Source of the DNA: Streptomyces flavotricini
GTDB taxonomy: Bacteria > Actinomycetota > Actinomycetes > Streptomycetales > Streptomycetaceae
Length of the DNA stretch: 64,000 bases
Direction: 5' to 3'
Assembly: GCF_020639365.1 (NCBI RefSeq)
Contig: NZ_JAINUL010000001.1
Span: 2,339,047 to 2,403,046 of the forward strand
A program made the translations under genes and the position numbers. The notes beneath the pieces were generated by a model. The model searched no databases. It had not been told where the DNA came from and saw only the letters and a program-made list of their open reading frames with translations. Numbering within the stretch: position 1 is the first letter of the stretch; each line of letters begins with the position of its first letter. Below are positions 36,801-44,445 of this stretch, one piece after another.

Positions 36801-37508
36801 CGTCCGGGCACGTACGGCGCCGGCATCCTCCAGCTGATCGACTCCCGCGACTGGCGTACGGACGCCGACCTCGCGGAGGTCTACACGGTCTGGGGCGGCT
36901 ACGCGTACGGCCGCGGCCTGGAGGGCCGCCCGGCCCGCGCCGAGATGGAGACGGCGTACAAGCGGATCACGGTGGCCGCGAAGAACACGGACACCCGCGA
37001 GCACGACATCGCCGACTCGGACGACTACTTCCAGTACCACGGCGGCATGGTGGCCACGGTCCGCGCCCTGCGGGGCACGGCCCCGGAGGCGTACATCGGC
37101 GACTCGACCCGCCCGGAGACGGTCAAGACCCGCACGCTGGTGGAGGAGACGTCCCGCGTCTTCCGCGCCCGTGTGGTCAACCCGAAGTGGATCGAGGCGA
37201 TGCGCCGCCACGGCTACAAGGGCGCCTTCGAGCTGGCGGCGACGGTGGACTACCTCTTCGGCTACGACGCCACGACGGGCGTGGTGGCGGACTGGATGTA
37301 CGACAAGCTGACGGAGACGTACGTCCTGGACCCGACCAACCGCGCCTTCCTGGAGGAGGCCAACCCCTGGGCCCTGCACGGCATCGCGGAACGCCTCCTG
37401 GAGGCCGAGTCCCGCGGCATGTGGGAAAAGCCGGACCCCCAGATCCTGGAATCCCTCCGCCAGGTCTACCTGGACACGGAGGGCAACCTGGAGGCCGACT
37501 CGGAGTAG
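33900..37508 (+). CDS. cobN: Cobaltochelatase subunit CobN
   Basis: 1202 residues from ATG 33900; an out-of-frame ATG lies at 33890. The protein is the H-subunit of the ATP-dependent cobaltochelatase, which inserts Co2+ into hydrogenobyrinate diamide together with CobS/CobT- or ChlI/ChlD-type partners that are not in this window. Family features include AVLYYRAHQMSGNTAFV, ALVLSAYPTKHSRIGNAVGL, GYDFGPVEDVPGL, MIHLGKHGNLEWLPGKNAGL, VYTVWGGYAYGRGLEG and the C-terminal WIEAMRRHGYKGAFELA. The gene is single, under the riboswitch and ending at a strong hairpin. Confidence 0.98.
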   Translation: MILLLSTSDTDLLSARAADGPVPYRFANPSRLPLDDLPALLDGVDLVVVRLLGGLRAWQDGLDLLLAPAQTRPVVVLTGEQAPDAQLMEASTVPIGIAAEAHGYLAHGGPANLDQLARFLSDTVLLTGHGFEPPAAAPTWGPLERTPVRPYGPRIAVLYYRAHQMSGNTAFVHALCDAIVETGGTPVPLYVSSLRTPEPELIAQLESADAIVTTVLAAGGTKPATASAGGDDESWDAGALAGLGVPILQALCLTGSRSAWEENDEGLSPLDAATQVAVPEFDGRLITVPFSFKELDEDGLPAYVADPERAARVAGIAVRHARLRHIERRDKKIALVLSAYPTKHSRIGNAVGLDTPASAVELLRTLIAGGYDFGPVEDVPGLVSGDGDELIRALIEAGGHDQDWLTEEQLARNPVRIPAADYKRWFAELPAELRESVEEHWGEAPGNMFVDRSANPEGDIVLAALRRGNLLILIQPPRGFGENPIAIYHDPDLPPSHHYLAAYRWIQASAQDGGFGADAMIHLGKHGNLEWLPGKNAGLSAACAPDAALGDLPLIYPFLVNDPGEGTQAKRRVHATLVDHLVPPMARAESYGDIARLEQHLDEYAQISAMDPAKLPAIRAQIWTLIQAAKLHHDLGLEERPDDEGFDDFLLHVDGWLCEVKDAQIRDGLHVLGGAPTGEARVNLVLAILRARQIWGGTTALPGLREALGLDESAATRTTADEAEEAARALVQAMEDANWAPEAVASVAAGHSADVAAVLDFAAREVVPRLAGTTDEIANVVAALDGRFVPAGPSGSPLRGLVNVLPTGRNFYSVDPKAVPSRLAWETGQALADSLLTRYRTDNGEWPASVGLSLWGTSAMRTSGDDVAEALALLGVRPVWDEASRRVTGLEPIPLDELGRPRIDVTLRISGFFRDAFPHVIGLLDDAVRLAAGLDEPAGQNFVRAHAQADLAEHGDERRATTRIFGSRPGTYGAGILQLIDSRDWRTDADLAEVYTVWGGYAYGRGLEGRPARAEMETAYKRITVAAKNTDTREHDIADSDDYFQYHGGMVATVRALRGTAPEAYIGDSTRPETVKTRTLVEETSRVFRARVVNPKWIEAMRRHGYKGAFELAATVDYLFGYDATTGVVADWMYDKLTETYVLDPTNRAFLEEANPWALHGIAERLLEAESRGMWEKPDPQILESLRQVYLDTEGNLEADSE

Positions 37509-37519
37509 CCGCGCCCGGT

Positions 37520-37567
37520 AAAAGGCCGTCCTCCTCACCTGTGACAGGTGAGGAGGACGGCTTTTTC
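37520..37567. terminator. Bidirectional intrinsic terminator between cobN and the small membrane protein gene
   Basis: CCGTCCTCCTCACCTG (37526-37541), loop TGA, CAGGTGAGGAGGACGG (37545-37560): a perfect 16-bp stem, extended by one pair at the base. TTTTT follows on the plus strand and AAAA precedes it, so the structure can end transcription from both sides. Confidence 0.95.
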
Positions 37568-37596
37568 CGTAGCGGGGAGACGATGCCCCTGCAGCG

Positions 37597-37884
37597 TCAG
37601 CTGAGCCCGACGGTCACCTCGACCGCGACTCCGATACATCCGAACAACGCAAGGCCTGCTCCGATGAACCGGTACACACCGGTCTGGTAGGCGTCAAAGA
37701 CACCGAACGTCACGGTGGCCATCAGGTCATTGAACCGGTCTGCGATTCCCTTGACATTGAGTGCCAGCAGGAGCCCGACCGCAGCGAACAGTGCCATGAA
37801 GACGATGGAGGGCACGCTCGCCTCGGAAGACACCCGTCCTGCCGTGGTGATCATCGCGTGAGCCTCGTCCGTCATGTATGCCAC
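37597..37884 (-). CDS. Two-helix membrane protein, candidate immunity protein
   Basis: 95 residues from GTG 37884. The Shine-Dalgarno GGAGGTGA overlaps the stop of the RHS gene and is about 10 bp from this GTG; ATG 37875 is an alternative. Two membrane helices are visible: SIVFMALFAAVGLLLALNV and FIGAGLALFGCIGVAVEVTV, separated by a polar loop containing ADRFNDLMATVTFG. No known family recognised. Its place directly behind the variable tip of an RHS protein is where immunity genes of polymorphic toxins are found. The immunity role is inference. Confidence 0.75.
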   Translation of the reverse strand: MAYMTDEAHAMITTAGRVSSEASVPSIVFMALFAAVGLLLALNVKGIADRFNDLMATVTFGVFDAYQTGVYRFIGAGLALFGCIGVAVEVTVGLS

Positions 37885-37891
37885 TCTACTT

Positions 37892-40800
37892 TCACCTCCA
37901 GTCCATGGTGAACAGGTGCCCGATCCTGGTGCCGTAGGTCTGACTGACGCCTACCTCCGCACCGACACCTGCACCCGCGCTGAAGCTGGTGGTTCCCACG
38001 GGCTCGTTGCGGCTGTTTCTGGAGCCGATCGACCTCTCATGGGCCGTCGAGACCGACAGCCCGTAGGACACCGTCGCGGTACCGCCCCAGCCGTCACCTC
38101 GCAGCTGCTCGAAGTCCGTCGCATTACTGCGCATACCCGAAATCTGCAGGTTGCCTCCGAACGAGGCGGCCTCGGTGCCCTTGCTGAAACTCACTCCGTA
38201 GTCGGTCTTGCCGTCCGGGCGGTCGGTCGCAAGCAGGCAGACAGAGGCATTGCCACCTCCGCCGAGCCCGAGCGAACCGCCCAGACATACCCCGCTGGTG
38301 TCGTTCGCCTCAAGAGGCAGGACGTACTTGTCCCACTTGTCACTGAACCACCCCGTTGCCTTCTCCCACAGGCTTCGGCTGTCGCTCTGCGGATGGGGTT
38401 CGGAGGCCGCGAGCACCACGACCGGGGGCGGCGGCGGAGGCGGCGCCTGGGTGCCGTTGCCGGACCGGCCGCTCGAACCGCCGGAACGCCCGCTCGAACC
38501 GCCGGAGCGTCCTGAGCCGCTCGAGCTGGAGCATGCCAGGTTCTGGCACCCGTAGTGCTTGTAGCGGACATAGTCCTCCGACACGGTGCCGCCGACGGAT
38601 TCCACGATGGTCTCGTAGCGGTTGCCGTAGTCGTACGGGTCGTTGCCGTTGTGGCACTTGTACATGCCGCTGGCGCACTCTTCGAGTTGCTTGCCGGTGG
38701 GGTCCCAGAACGTGAACGGGTTCTGGTTGGAGTAGGTGTATCCGTGGAGCTGCTGCGAATCCTTGAGGTCCATGATCGGGTCGACGGATATGAACCGTCC
38801 GGTCACGGGGTCGTAGTCGCGGGCGCCGATGTGGGTGAGCCCGCTGTCGGTGTCCTTGGTTCCGCCGACGAACGTCTTGTCGCCGACCCAGCCGGCCGGC
38901 TGGCTGCCGCGGGCCTCGCCGAACAGGCCGGTCTTGCGGCGGGTGACGGCCTGGGTGGTGTCCGCGGTGATCTGGGTGGTGCCGGTTCCGTGGTGGTCGG
39001 TGAGCGTGAAGGTGAGCTTGCCGCCCTCGCGCATGGCGACGCCGTCGTAGTAGCGGGTGCCGGTGACCTTTCCGGTCTTGTCCAGGTGGAGTTCATTGCC
39101 GCTCGGAAGGTAGAGCGTGGTGCTCTTGGTGTCCTTGCGGAGCAGGCGCTGGCCCGCGGCGTCGTAGAGGAAGGAGTTGCCGGCCGTGCCCTGGGTGAGG
39201 GTCTTCAGGTGGCCTTCGGTGTCCCAGTCGAGGTACTGGGTGTCACCGGTGCCGCTCTTGCGGGTCTTGGTGTTGCCGCTCTCGTCGTAGGTGAACGTCT
39301 CGTCGTGGACGTCGGTGCCGGTCTGGGTGACCTTGGTGAGGTCGTGCTTTCCTGTGGTCGGCGCCGCGTACGTGCGGACGGTGTCTGCGGTCGGGCCCGA
39401 GGCCGTCTTGTGCTTGGTCTCGGTCTTGCGGTTGCCGACCGCGTCGTAGGTGTACGTGGTCCAGTACGGGTCCTCACCGCCGACGACCGTCGCCGACGGG
39501 GTTGCCGCGCAGGCTTCGCCCTTGTTGGTCCACGCCTCGGTGATGCGGCGCAGGGCGTCGATGTTGACGCACTGGGTGTCGGTGGTGCGGGCGGCGTCCT
39601 GCCCGTACGCCGTGGCGATCGAGGTCAGGTTGCCAGCGGGGTCGCTGGTGTACTTGGTGTCCTCGATCCGCTGGGGGGCGAGGTCACGGTCGGTGTAGGA
39701 ACGGCTGACGGCGCCGGTGTGCTCGTCGTACTCGGTGGAGCGGTACAGGCGCTGGCCGACGGCTCCGAGTTCCTGGCGGGTGCTGCGGCCGTAGTGGTCG
39801 TAGGTCATGGCCGAGACGAGACGGCTGCTGCCGGCGGCCATGGAGTTGAGGAGCCCGGAGACCGACTTGTAGGTGCTGCCGACCGTCTCCGCCGGGAGGT
39901 CGCCCATGGCGGGCTGCTTGGTCGTCAGGAGCTGACCGGCGATGTTGTAGGTGTTCGTCCACTGGTAGGTGCCGGCCAGCGCCCCGGTGTCCGGGGTGGA
40001 GGGGATGGTCACCTTCGTGGCGAGGGGCTGGTAGAGGTTGTTGTAGGAGAGGACCTCCGACTCGTACGCCTTGCCGTCGACGAAGCGCGTGGACTTCGTC
40101 ACCTGCCCCTTGACGACCGTGTCGTAGACCTGAGCGGTGAGGGTCGTCGCACCCTGCTTCACCGTGGTGGGGCGGCCGAGTTCGTCGTAGTCCGTGTGCA
40201 CGGTGATGCCGCGGGCATCGGTCACGTCGGTTGCCCGGTCACCGCCGTCGTAGGCCGTCTTGGTGACGCCCTTGTCCGGGTCACTGTCCTCGATCCGGCG
40301 GCCGCGGACGTCGTAGGTGTACGTCCACTTCGCGTTGGCCGGGTCGGTGACCTGAGCCAGCTGGCCCAGCTTGTTGAAGCTGTACAGCGTGGACTGCGAG
40401 GTCGTGCGGGCGGCGTTGGTGTACTGCTTCGTCTCCACCGTGCGGCCCAGTGCGTCGACGACCGTGGTGGTCGCGGTCCCGCCCTGGGGCGGGATCACGG
40501 TGGTGGTGTCACCGGTGTAGCTGGTGGTGGCCCGCTTGGTCTCGGTGCCGAACTTCTTCGAGATCACCGCGGTGGGCCGTCCGGCGCCGTCGAAGACGGT
40601 GTCGGTGGAGGCCGGGTAGTTGAGCTCCTGTCCCGTCACCAGGTCGGGCGAGGGCGCACCGTCGGCGTAGTAGGAGCCGGAGCTCCGCCATGCCAGGCCG
40701 CGGGTGTCGTAGAACGTCTCGGTGACCAGACGCCCGGACAGGTCGGGCGACTGCGTCTGCGTCTGGCGCTCGCGCAGCAGACCGTCCCGGATGGAGTAGA

Positions 40801-43800
40801 CGGTGGAGTACTTGTAGTCGTGCGTCAGCGTCTTCGACGTGACGACGCTGGGTCCGTCATTGCGGACCGTGTACTCGAACACGCGGCTGGGCGCGTTCGG
40901 GTTCGTCTCGATCGGCCAGTTCGGCAGCCAGACCTTCACCAGCCGCCCGAGGGCGTCGTACTCGGTACTCGTCACCTTGCCGTTGGCGTCAGTGACCTTG
41001 GTCGGCTGCGAGTGAAGCGGATCAAGGTCCGACGTCGTGGTGTGACCCAGCGGGTTCGTCACCGTCATCGAGGACGCCGCCTCGCCCGAAGCCGGACTGT
41101 AGGCCGTCGTGGTGACCTTGCCGTAGGCGTCCGCCGTGGCGAGCGCCCGACCGTAGACGTCGAAACACAGCTCGTTCTTCGCGGAGCCACATGTCGACGG
41201 CACGGTGGAGACGGTGTCGTAGCCGTCGCCCTTGCCGTTGATCTTCTCGGTCTTCGTCACCAGGCCCGAAGCCGGAACGGTGCCCAGCGCGCCGTTGTCG
41301 AAGTAGGTACGGGTGTCGGAGACCACGTCGACGGGGCGGCTGACGGCCGTACCGCAAGGCACGCCCACCGTCTCGACACGGCTGTGCCTGTCCAGGATCC
41401 AGCTCGCGGTGTTGCGCGCGTAGGTGGTCGTGGTGCAGGACTCGTCGCCCGTCTTCGCGGTGTCGCCGGCATTCGACTCCCAGTCGACCATGCCGTACTC
41501 GTCGAAGTGACGGGAGGTCTCGGTCGTTCGGGTACCACCGGTCACGGTGGTGCGGGTGGCCTCCTTCTCCGTACCGGTCTTGTACGCGACCAGGTCGGGC
41601 AGGCCCGAACGGACCCGCTTGGCCACGAGGTCCGACCGCCAGGGCGTCTTGGAGGTGGCGCTGATCAGCTTGGCCGTGTCGTCGCCCTCGTAGGTGGCCG
41701 ACTCGCGGACCATGCCGGCGAACTCGGGCCGGTCGGTGACCGCGACGCCCGCCGAGTCCTTGGCTTCCTTGCCGTCCAGGCCACGGAAGTACCGGGTCTC
41801 CGACAGCGTCTTGGGGTCGGAGGCCGCACCCGTGCGGGTCTGCACCAGCCCGTAGCCACGGGCGACGGAGTGCACGCGGTCGTCGGCCTTGGTGAACTCG
41901 CTGGTGTCCTTGTCCCAGGCCGCCCCACCGACGTAGGCGTACGAGGTCACCTTGTCCGGCGTCGAGGCGAGGTTGTCCCCCTCCACGATCTCGGTCACCA
42001 CATAGCTGTTGAACCAGTCGACCTTCGACGTCTCGCCTTCCCAGGCCCACTTGACCGGGTAGCAGCGCGTCGTGTTCGTCTCGTCCGGCTTCGGCAGCGT
42101 GGTGGGCGTGCAGTCGGGCTGCGAGTAGGTGACACCGATGGTGCCACCGCTCTCCGTGGTCACCTGATACATCCGCAGCCGGATGAACGGCGCGAGCCCG
42201 TCACCGGTGGCATCCACACGGTTGGGCCGCTGCTCACCGGCGAACGTGACCGGGGGAAGCGGGATGTCCGTCGCGGAACCCGACTTCGCCGTGCGGGTGA
42301 TGGACTTCAGCCACATCGGGGTGGAGATGCCGTCACCCGCGGGCGGGAAGTTCTGATCCAGGGTCCAGGAGTCGACGTCCTGGTACGCGCCACCGGTGAG
42401 GACCTTGGTGTTGATCCCCGTCAGGCGCTTTCGCGACCAGAAGGTCGGCGACCACTGGCCCTTGCACTCGGTGGACCCGTCCTTGCAGAACAGGTCGAAC
42501 GGCACGTCCGGCCAGTTCTTCGAATTGGTCTCGTCGAAGGTGCCGCAGGTGCTCAGGCAGCGCTCGGAGACGTCGAAGGTGACCTGGCCCATCGCCTTGG
42601 CGGTGTAGACGCTGTCGGAGCGCAGGCCGTAGTCGATGTGGTCGAGCCAGCCGCCGCGGATGTACGGGGTGACCGTGCCCTTGCCCGTCGTCGACGACAC
42701 GTTGCGGGTGTAGTTGTTGGTCTCGGTCTTCCAGTAGTACGCCATCGCGGCTCCGCCGGGGGCGACGACGTAGTCGAGCTGCCAGCGCCAGGCCTGCTGG
42801 CACCAGCCGCTCGCGAAGGAGGCGTTGTAGCAGGGCTCCCCCGCCTGGTTGCCGAACACCGGGACCGTCCACGCGGAGTTCGTCGTCGGCGTGGACGCGT
42901 CCTTCCAGCCCGGCAGCCGGTTCAGGCCGAAGAAGTACTGCGTACCGTCGGTCGTGGTGATCTTCCAGTGCTCACCGTCGTTGTCGCCGTTGTTGGCACC
43001 GGTGAGCTTCTCGACCCTCTCGCCCGAGTCCGTGGCCGGGTGCCAGCCCTTGCCCTGCTCATAGACCAGCTCGGTCGACTTGCCTCCCAGCGACATGGTG
43101 GCGTTGTCGTTGAACCAGCACTGGTCACCCACCTTTGTGGTGTTCGTGCCGCCGGTCTTGTCGTCCTCACAGGACTTGTACCGTCGCTCGATGAACCCCG
43201 GCTCCCAATTCCAGCCGTCACCGATCCAGGACGCCTGGCTGTTCGCCGCGCTCATCCGGCCGTCGACCGACTGCGAGCTGTAATCCAGCCCGATCTGCGG
43301 AGCCTGACCGCCCGCAACAGTGGGGACGTTGATCCCGTACGACCAGTTGAAAGCACCGGTGGAGCCGCCCGAGGACCAGGAGCCCGAGGGCTGGAGCGAG
43401 GTCGCCTTGTAGTCACCCGTCGGGCCGGCGTCACCCGCCGTCGCCGCGAGGACCGTCGCGCCCGCAGAGCCTGCAGCAGCCGGAGCAGCCTTCGCTCCCG
43501 CCGACTTCGCCGTGCTGCCCGGCGTCATGACCTGCGCGGACAGCTTGCCCGCGCGCGTGTCGTTCTGCGTCTGCAGCGGCTTCTGCGTACGGCACTCCGC
43601 ACGCTCCGGCGTCGTCAACGCACACGCCGGAAGCTCCACCAGGTGCAGACGCGAGGCGTAATCGCCGCCGTACGCGCCCCGGAAGGAGTTGTAGTCCACC
43701 TCGACCTTGGCCGACCCGGACCGCGCCGAGCCGTCAGAACGGCCCACCGACAGCAGCACGCCGTCGATACCGGCCTTGCGCGCCGCGTCCTTGCCCGCGA

Positions 43801-44206
43801 CGGAGACCTTCACCTTCGACGGCGCCTCGGCCGCCTTGCCCGGAGCGGTGTACACCGCGACCGGGAGCTTGCCCGCCCGCTGCGCCCCCGAACCGACGAC
43901 AGGAGACTGAGCCGCGCCGGAGAGGAACAGCTTCCCCACCGGGCCGGGAGCCGGGGCCAGGTCGACCTCCGCCGAACCCGCCGCAGGCCAGGAGACCTTC
44001 GGAGCCTTCCACGGCGTCGCCGCGTCATCGGCCTTCTTCGCCCCACCAGCACGGACCGGCTTGACCGGCACCGCCTTCGGCTGCTTCAGCTCCGACAACG
44101 AAGGCCCCGATTTGCTGTCCGCTACCGCAACAGCGCCAGGGAGCATGCCCGAGAGGACCGCTGCGGCCAACGCCACAGAAAGTCCTCGCATGCGAGATTT
44201 TCTCAC
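37892..44206 (-). CDS. Large secreted RHS/YD-repeat protein with distinct C-terminal tip
   Basis: 2104 residues from GTG 44206 (an in-frame ATG is at 44191). A signal peptide is followed by an SpvB-like N-terminal region (SYGINVPTVAGGQAPQIGLD, WNWEPGFIERRYKSC). Many YD repeats fill the middle (for example YDALGRLVKVW, YDELGRPTTVK, YDHYGRSTR). The RHS core ends with the hallmark YDPVTGRFISVDPIMDL and WDPTG at about 1838. The 266-residue tip (1839-2104) begins with Cys-rich ECASGMYKC and GCQNLAC, continues with tandem SSGRSGG repeats and a seven-Pro run, and ends in a Gly-rich domain (CLGGSLGLGGGGNASVCLLA to the end). RHS shells of this kind carry toxins or adhesive tips. The tip could be toxic to membranes, given the membrane protein encoded next; its activity is unknown. 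Confidence 0.9.
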   Translation of the reverse strand: MRKSRMRGLSVALAAAVLSGMLPGAVAVADSKSGPSLSELKQPKAVPVKPVRAGGAKKADDAATPWKAPKVSWPAAGSAEVDLAPAPGPVGKLFLSGAAQSPVVGSGAQRAGKLPVAVYTAPGKAAEAPSKVKVSVAGKDAARKAGIDGVLLSVGRSDGSARSGSAKVEVDYNSFRGAYGGDYASRLHLVELPACALTTPERAECRTQKPLQTQNDTRAGKLSAQVMTPGSTAKSAGAKAAPAAAGSAGATVLAATAGDAGPTGDYKATSLQPSGSWSSGGSTGAFNWSYGINVPTVAGGQAPQIGLDYSSQSVDGRMSAANSQASWIGDGWNWEPGFIERRYKSCEDDKTGGTNTTKVGDQCWFNDNATMSLGGKSTELVYEQGKGWHPATDSGERVEKLTGANNGDNDGEHWKITTTDGTQYFFGLNRLPGWKDASTPTTNSAWTVPVFGNQAGEPCYNASFASGWCQQAWRWQLDYVVAPGGAAMAYYWKTETNNYTRNVSSTTGKGTVTPYIRGGWLDHIDYGLRSDSVYTAKAMGQVTFDVSERCLSTCGTFDETNSKNWPDVPFDLFCKDGSTECKGQWSPTFWSRKRLTGINTKVLTGGAYQDVDSWTLDQNFPPAGDGISTPMWLKSITRTAKSGSATDIPLPPVTFAGEQRPNRVDATGDGLAPFIRLRMYQVTTESGGTIGVTYSQPDCTPTTLPKPDETNTTRCYPVKWAWEGETSKVDWFNSYVVTEIVEGDNLASTPDKVTSYAYVGGAAWDKDTSEFTKADDRVHSVARGYGLVQTRTGAASDPKTLSETRYFRGLDGKEAKDSAGVAVTDRPEFAGMVRESATYEGDDTAKLISATSKTPWRSDLVAKRVRSGLPDLVAYKTGTEKEATRTTVTGGTRTTETSRHFDEYGMVDWESNAGDTAKTGDESCTTTTYARNTASWILDRHSRVETVGVPCGTAVSRPVDVVSDTRTYFDNGALGTVPASGLVTKTEKINGKGDGYDTVSTVPSTCGSAKNELCFDVYGRALATADAYGKVTTTAYSPASGEAASSMTVTNPLGHTTTSDLDPLHSQPTKVTDANGKVTSTEYDALGRLVKVWLPNWPIETNPNAPSRVFEYTVRNDGPSVVTSKTLTHDYKYSTVYSIRDGLLRERQTQTQSPDLSGRLVTETFYDTRGLAWRSSGSYYADGAPSPDLVTGQELNYPASTDTVFDGAGRPTAVISKKFGTETKRATTSYTGDTTTVIPPQGGTATTTVVDALGRTVETKQYTNAARTTSQSTLYSFNKLGQLAQVTDPANAKWTYTYDVRGRRIEDSDPDKGVTKTAYDGGDRATDVTDARGITVHTDYDELGRPTTVKQGATTLTAQVYDTVVKGQVTKSTRFVDGKAYESEVLSYNNLYQPLATKVTIPSTPDTGALAGTYQWTNTYNIAGQLLTTKQPAMGDLPAETVGSTYKSVSGLLNSMAAGSSRLVSAMTYDHYGRSTRQELGAVGQRLYRSTEYDEHTGAVSRSYTDRDLAPQRIEDTKYTSDPAGNLTSIATAYGQDAARTTDTQCVNIDALRRITEAWTNKGEACAATPSATVVGGEDPYWTTYTYDAVGNRKTETKHKTASGPTADTVRTYAAPTTGKHDLTKVTQTGTDVHDETFTYDESGNTKTRKSGTGDTQYLDWDTEGHLKTLTQGTAGNSFLYDAAGQRLLRKDTKSTTLYLPSGNELHLDKTGKVTGTRYYDGVAMREGGKLTFTLTDHHGTGTTQITADTTQAVTRRKTGLFGEARGSQPAGWVGDKTFVGGTKDTDSGLTHIGARDYDPVTGRFISVDPIMDLKDSQQLHGYTYSNQNPFTFWDPTGKQLEECASGMYKCHNGNDPYDYGNRYETIVESVGGTVSEDYVRYKHYGCQNLACSSSSGSGRSGGSSGRSGGSSGRSGNGTQAPPPPPPPVVVLAASEPHPQSDSRSLWEKATGWFSDKWDKYVLPLEANDTSGVCLGGSLGLGGGGNASVCLLATDRPDGKTDYGVSFSKGTEAASFGGNLQISGMRSNATDFEQLRGDGWGGTATVSYGLSVSTAHERSIGSRNSRNEPVGTTSFSAGAGVGAEVGVSQTYGTRIGHLFTMDWR
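38471..38512 (-). repeat. Two 21-bp tandem repeats in the RHS tip
   Basis: Two 21-bp units at 38471-38491 and 38492-38512, differing at two positions, encode SSGRSGG twice and form the linker between the Cys-rich part and the Gly-rich end domain of the RHS protein. Confidence 0.85.
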
Positions 44207-44229
44207 ACCCCACCCCCACCATCCATAAG

Positions 44230-44257
44230 AATTTACCGGCGCAGACTAACAGGGCAA
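44230..44257 (-). promoter_or_regulatory. Candidate promoter of the RHS gene
   Basis: On the minus strand TTGCCC (44252-44257), 16 bp, TAAATT (44230-44235), about 25 bp before the start codon. Confidence 0.4.
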
Positions 44258-44278
44258 ATTCACCACTCCGGGCTCTCA

Positions 44279-44308
44279 TTGACGGATTCCATAGGGCTAC
44301 CGTAAACG
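44279..44308 (+). promoter_or_regulatory. Candidate promoter of the FG-GAP/lectin gene
   Basis: TTGACG (44279-44284), 18 bp, TAAACG (44303-44308) in the 239-bp divergent spacer. A CGCAA/TTGCG inverted repeat (44317-44321 and 44330-44334) follows and could be an operator. Confidence 0.4.
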
Positions 44309-44445
44309 GCAATTCCCGCAAAGTGGATCTTGCGGAACAATGAGGGCAGCACGCCTAAGACTGACATAAAAGATGCAGGTCAGAGTGGGCAGATGTGGGC
44401 GCGCCACGTAGAGTCGTCCCGGAATATCCAACAGTTGGAGTGTGC

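Noticed and set aside
33837..37538. A 1233-codon minus-strand frame opposite cobN
   Set aside because: Shadow of cobN: composition dominated by Arg, Gly, Val and Gln, with no family resemblance. The cobN frame has a riboswitch, a ribosome-binding site and clear homology.
38400..38520. Possible CRISPR or satellite array in the RHS tip
   Set aside because: Only two 21-bp units, in frame and coding for a Ser/Gly/Arg linker; no spacers.
38555..44305. A 1916-codon plus-strand frame opposite the RHS gene
   Set aside because: It arises from third-position GC bias; no recognisable domain. The RHS frame has signal peptide, YD repeats and the DPxG core end.
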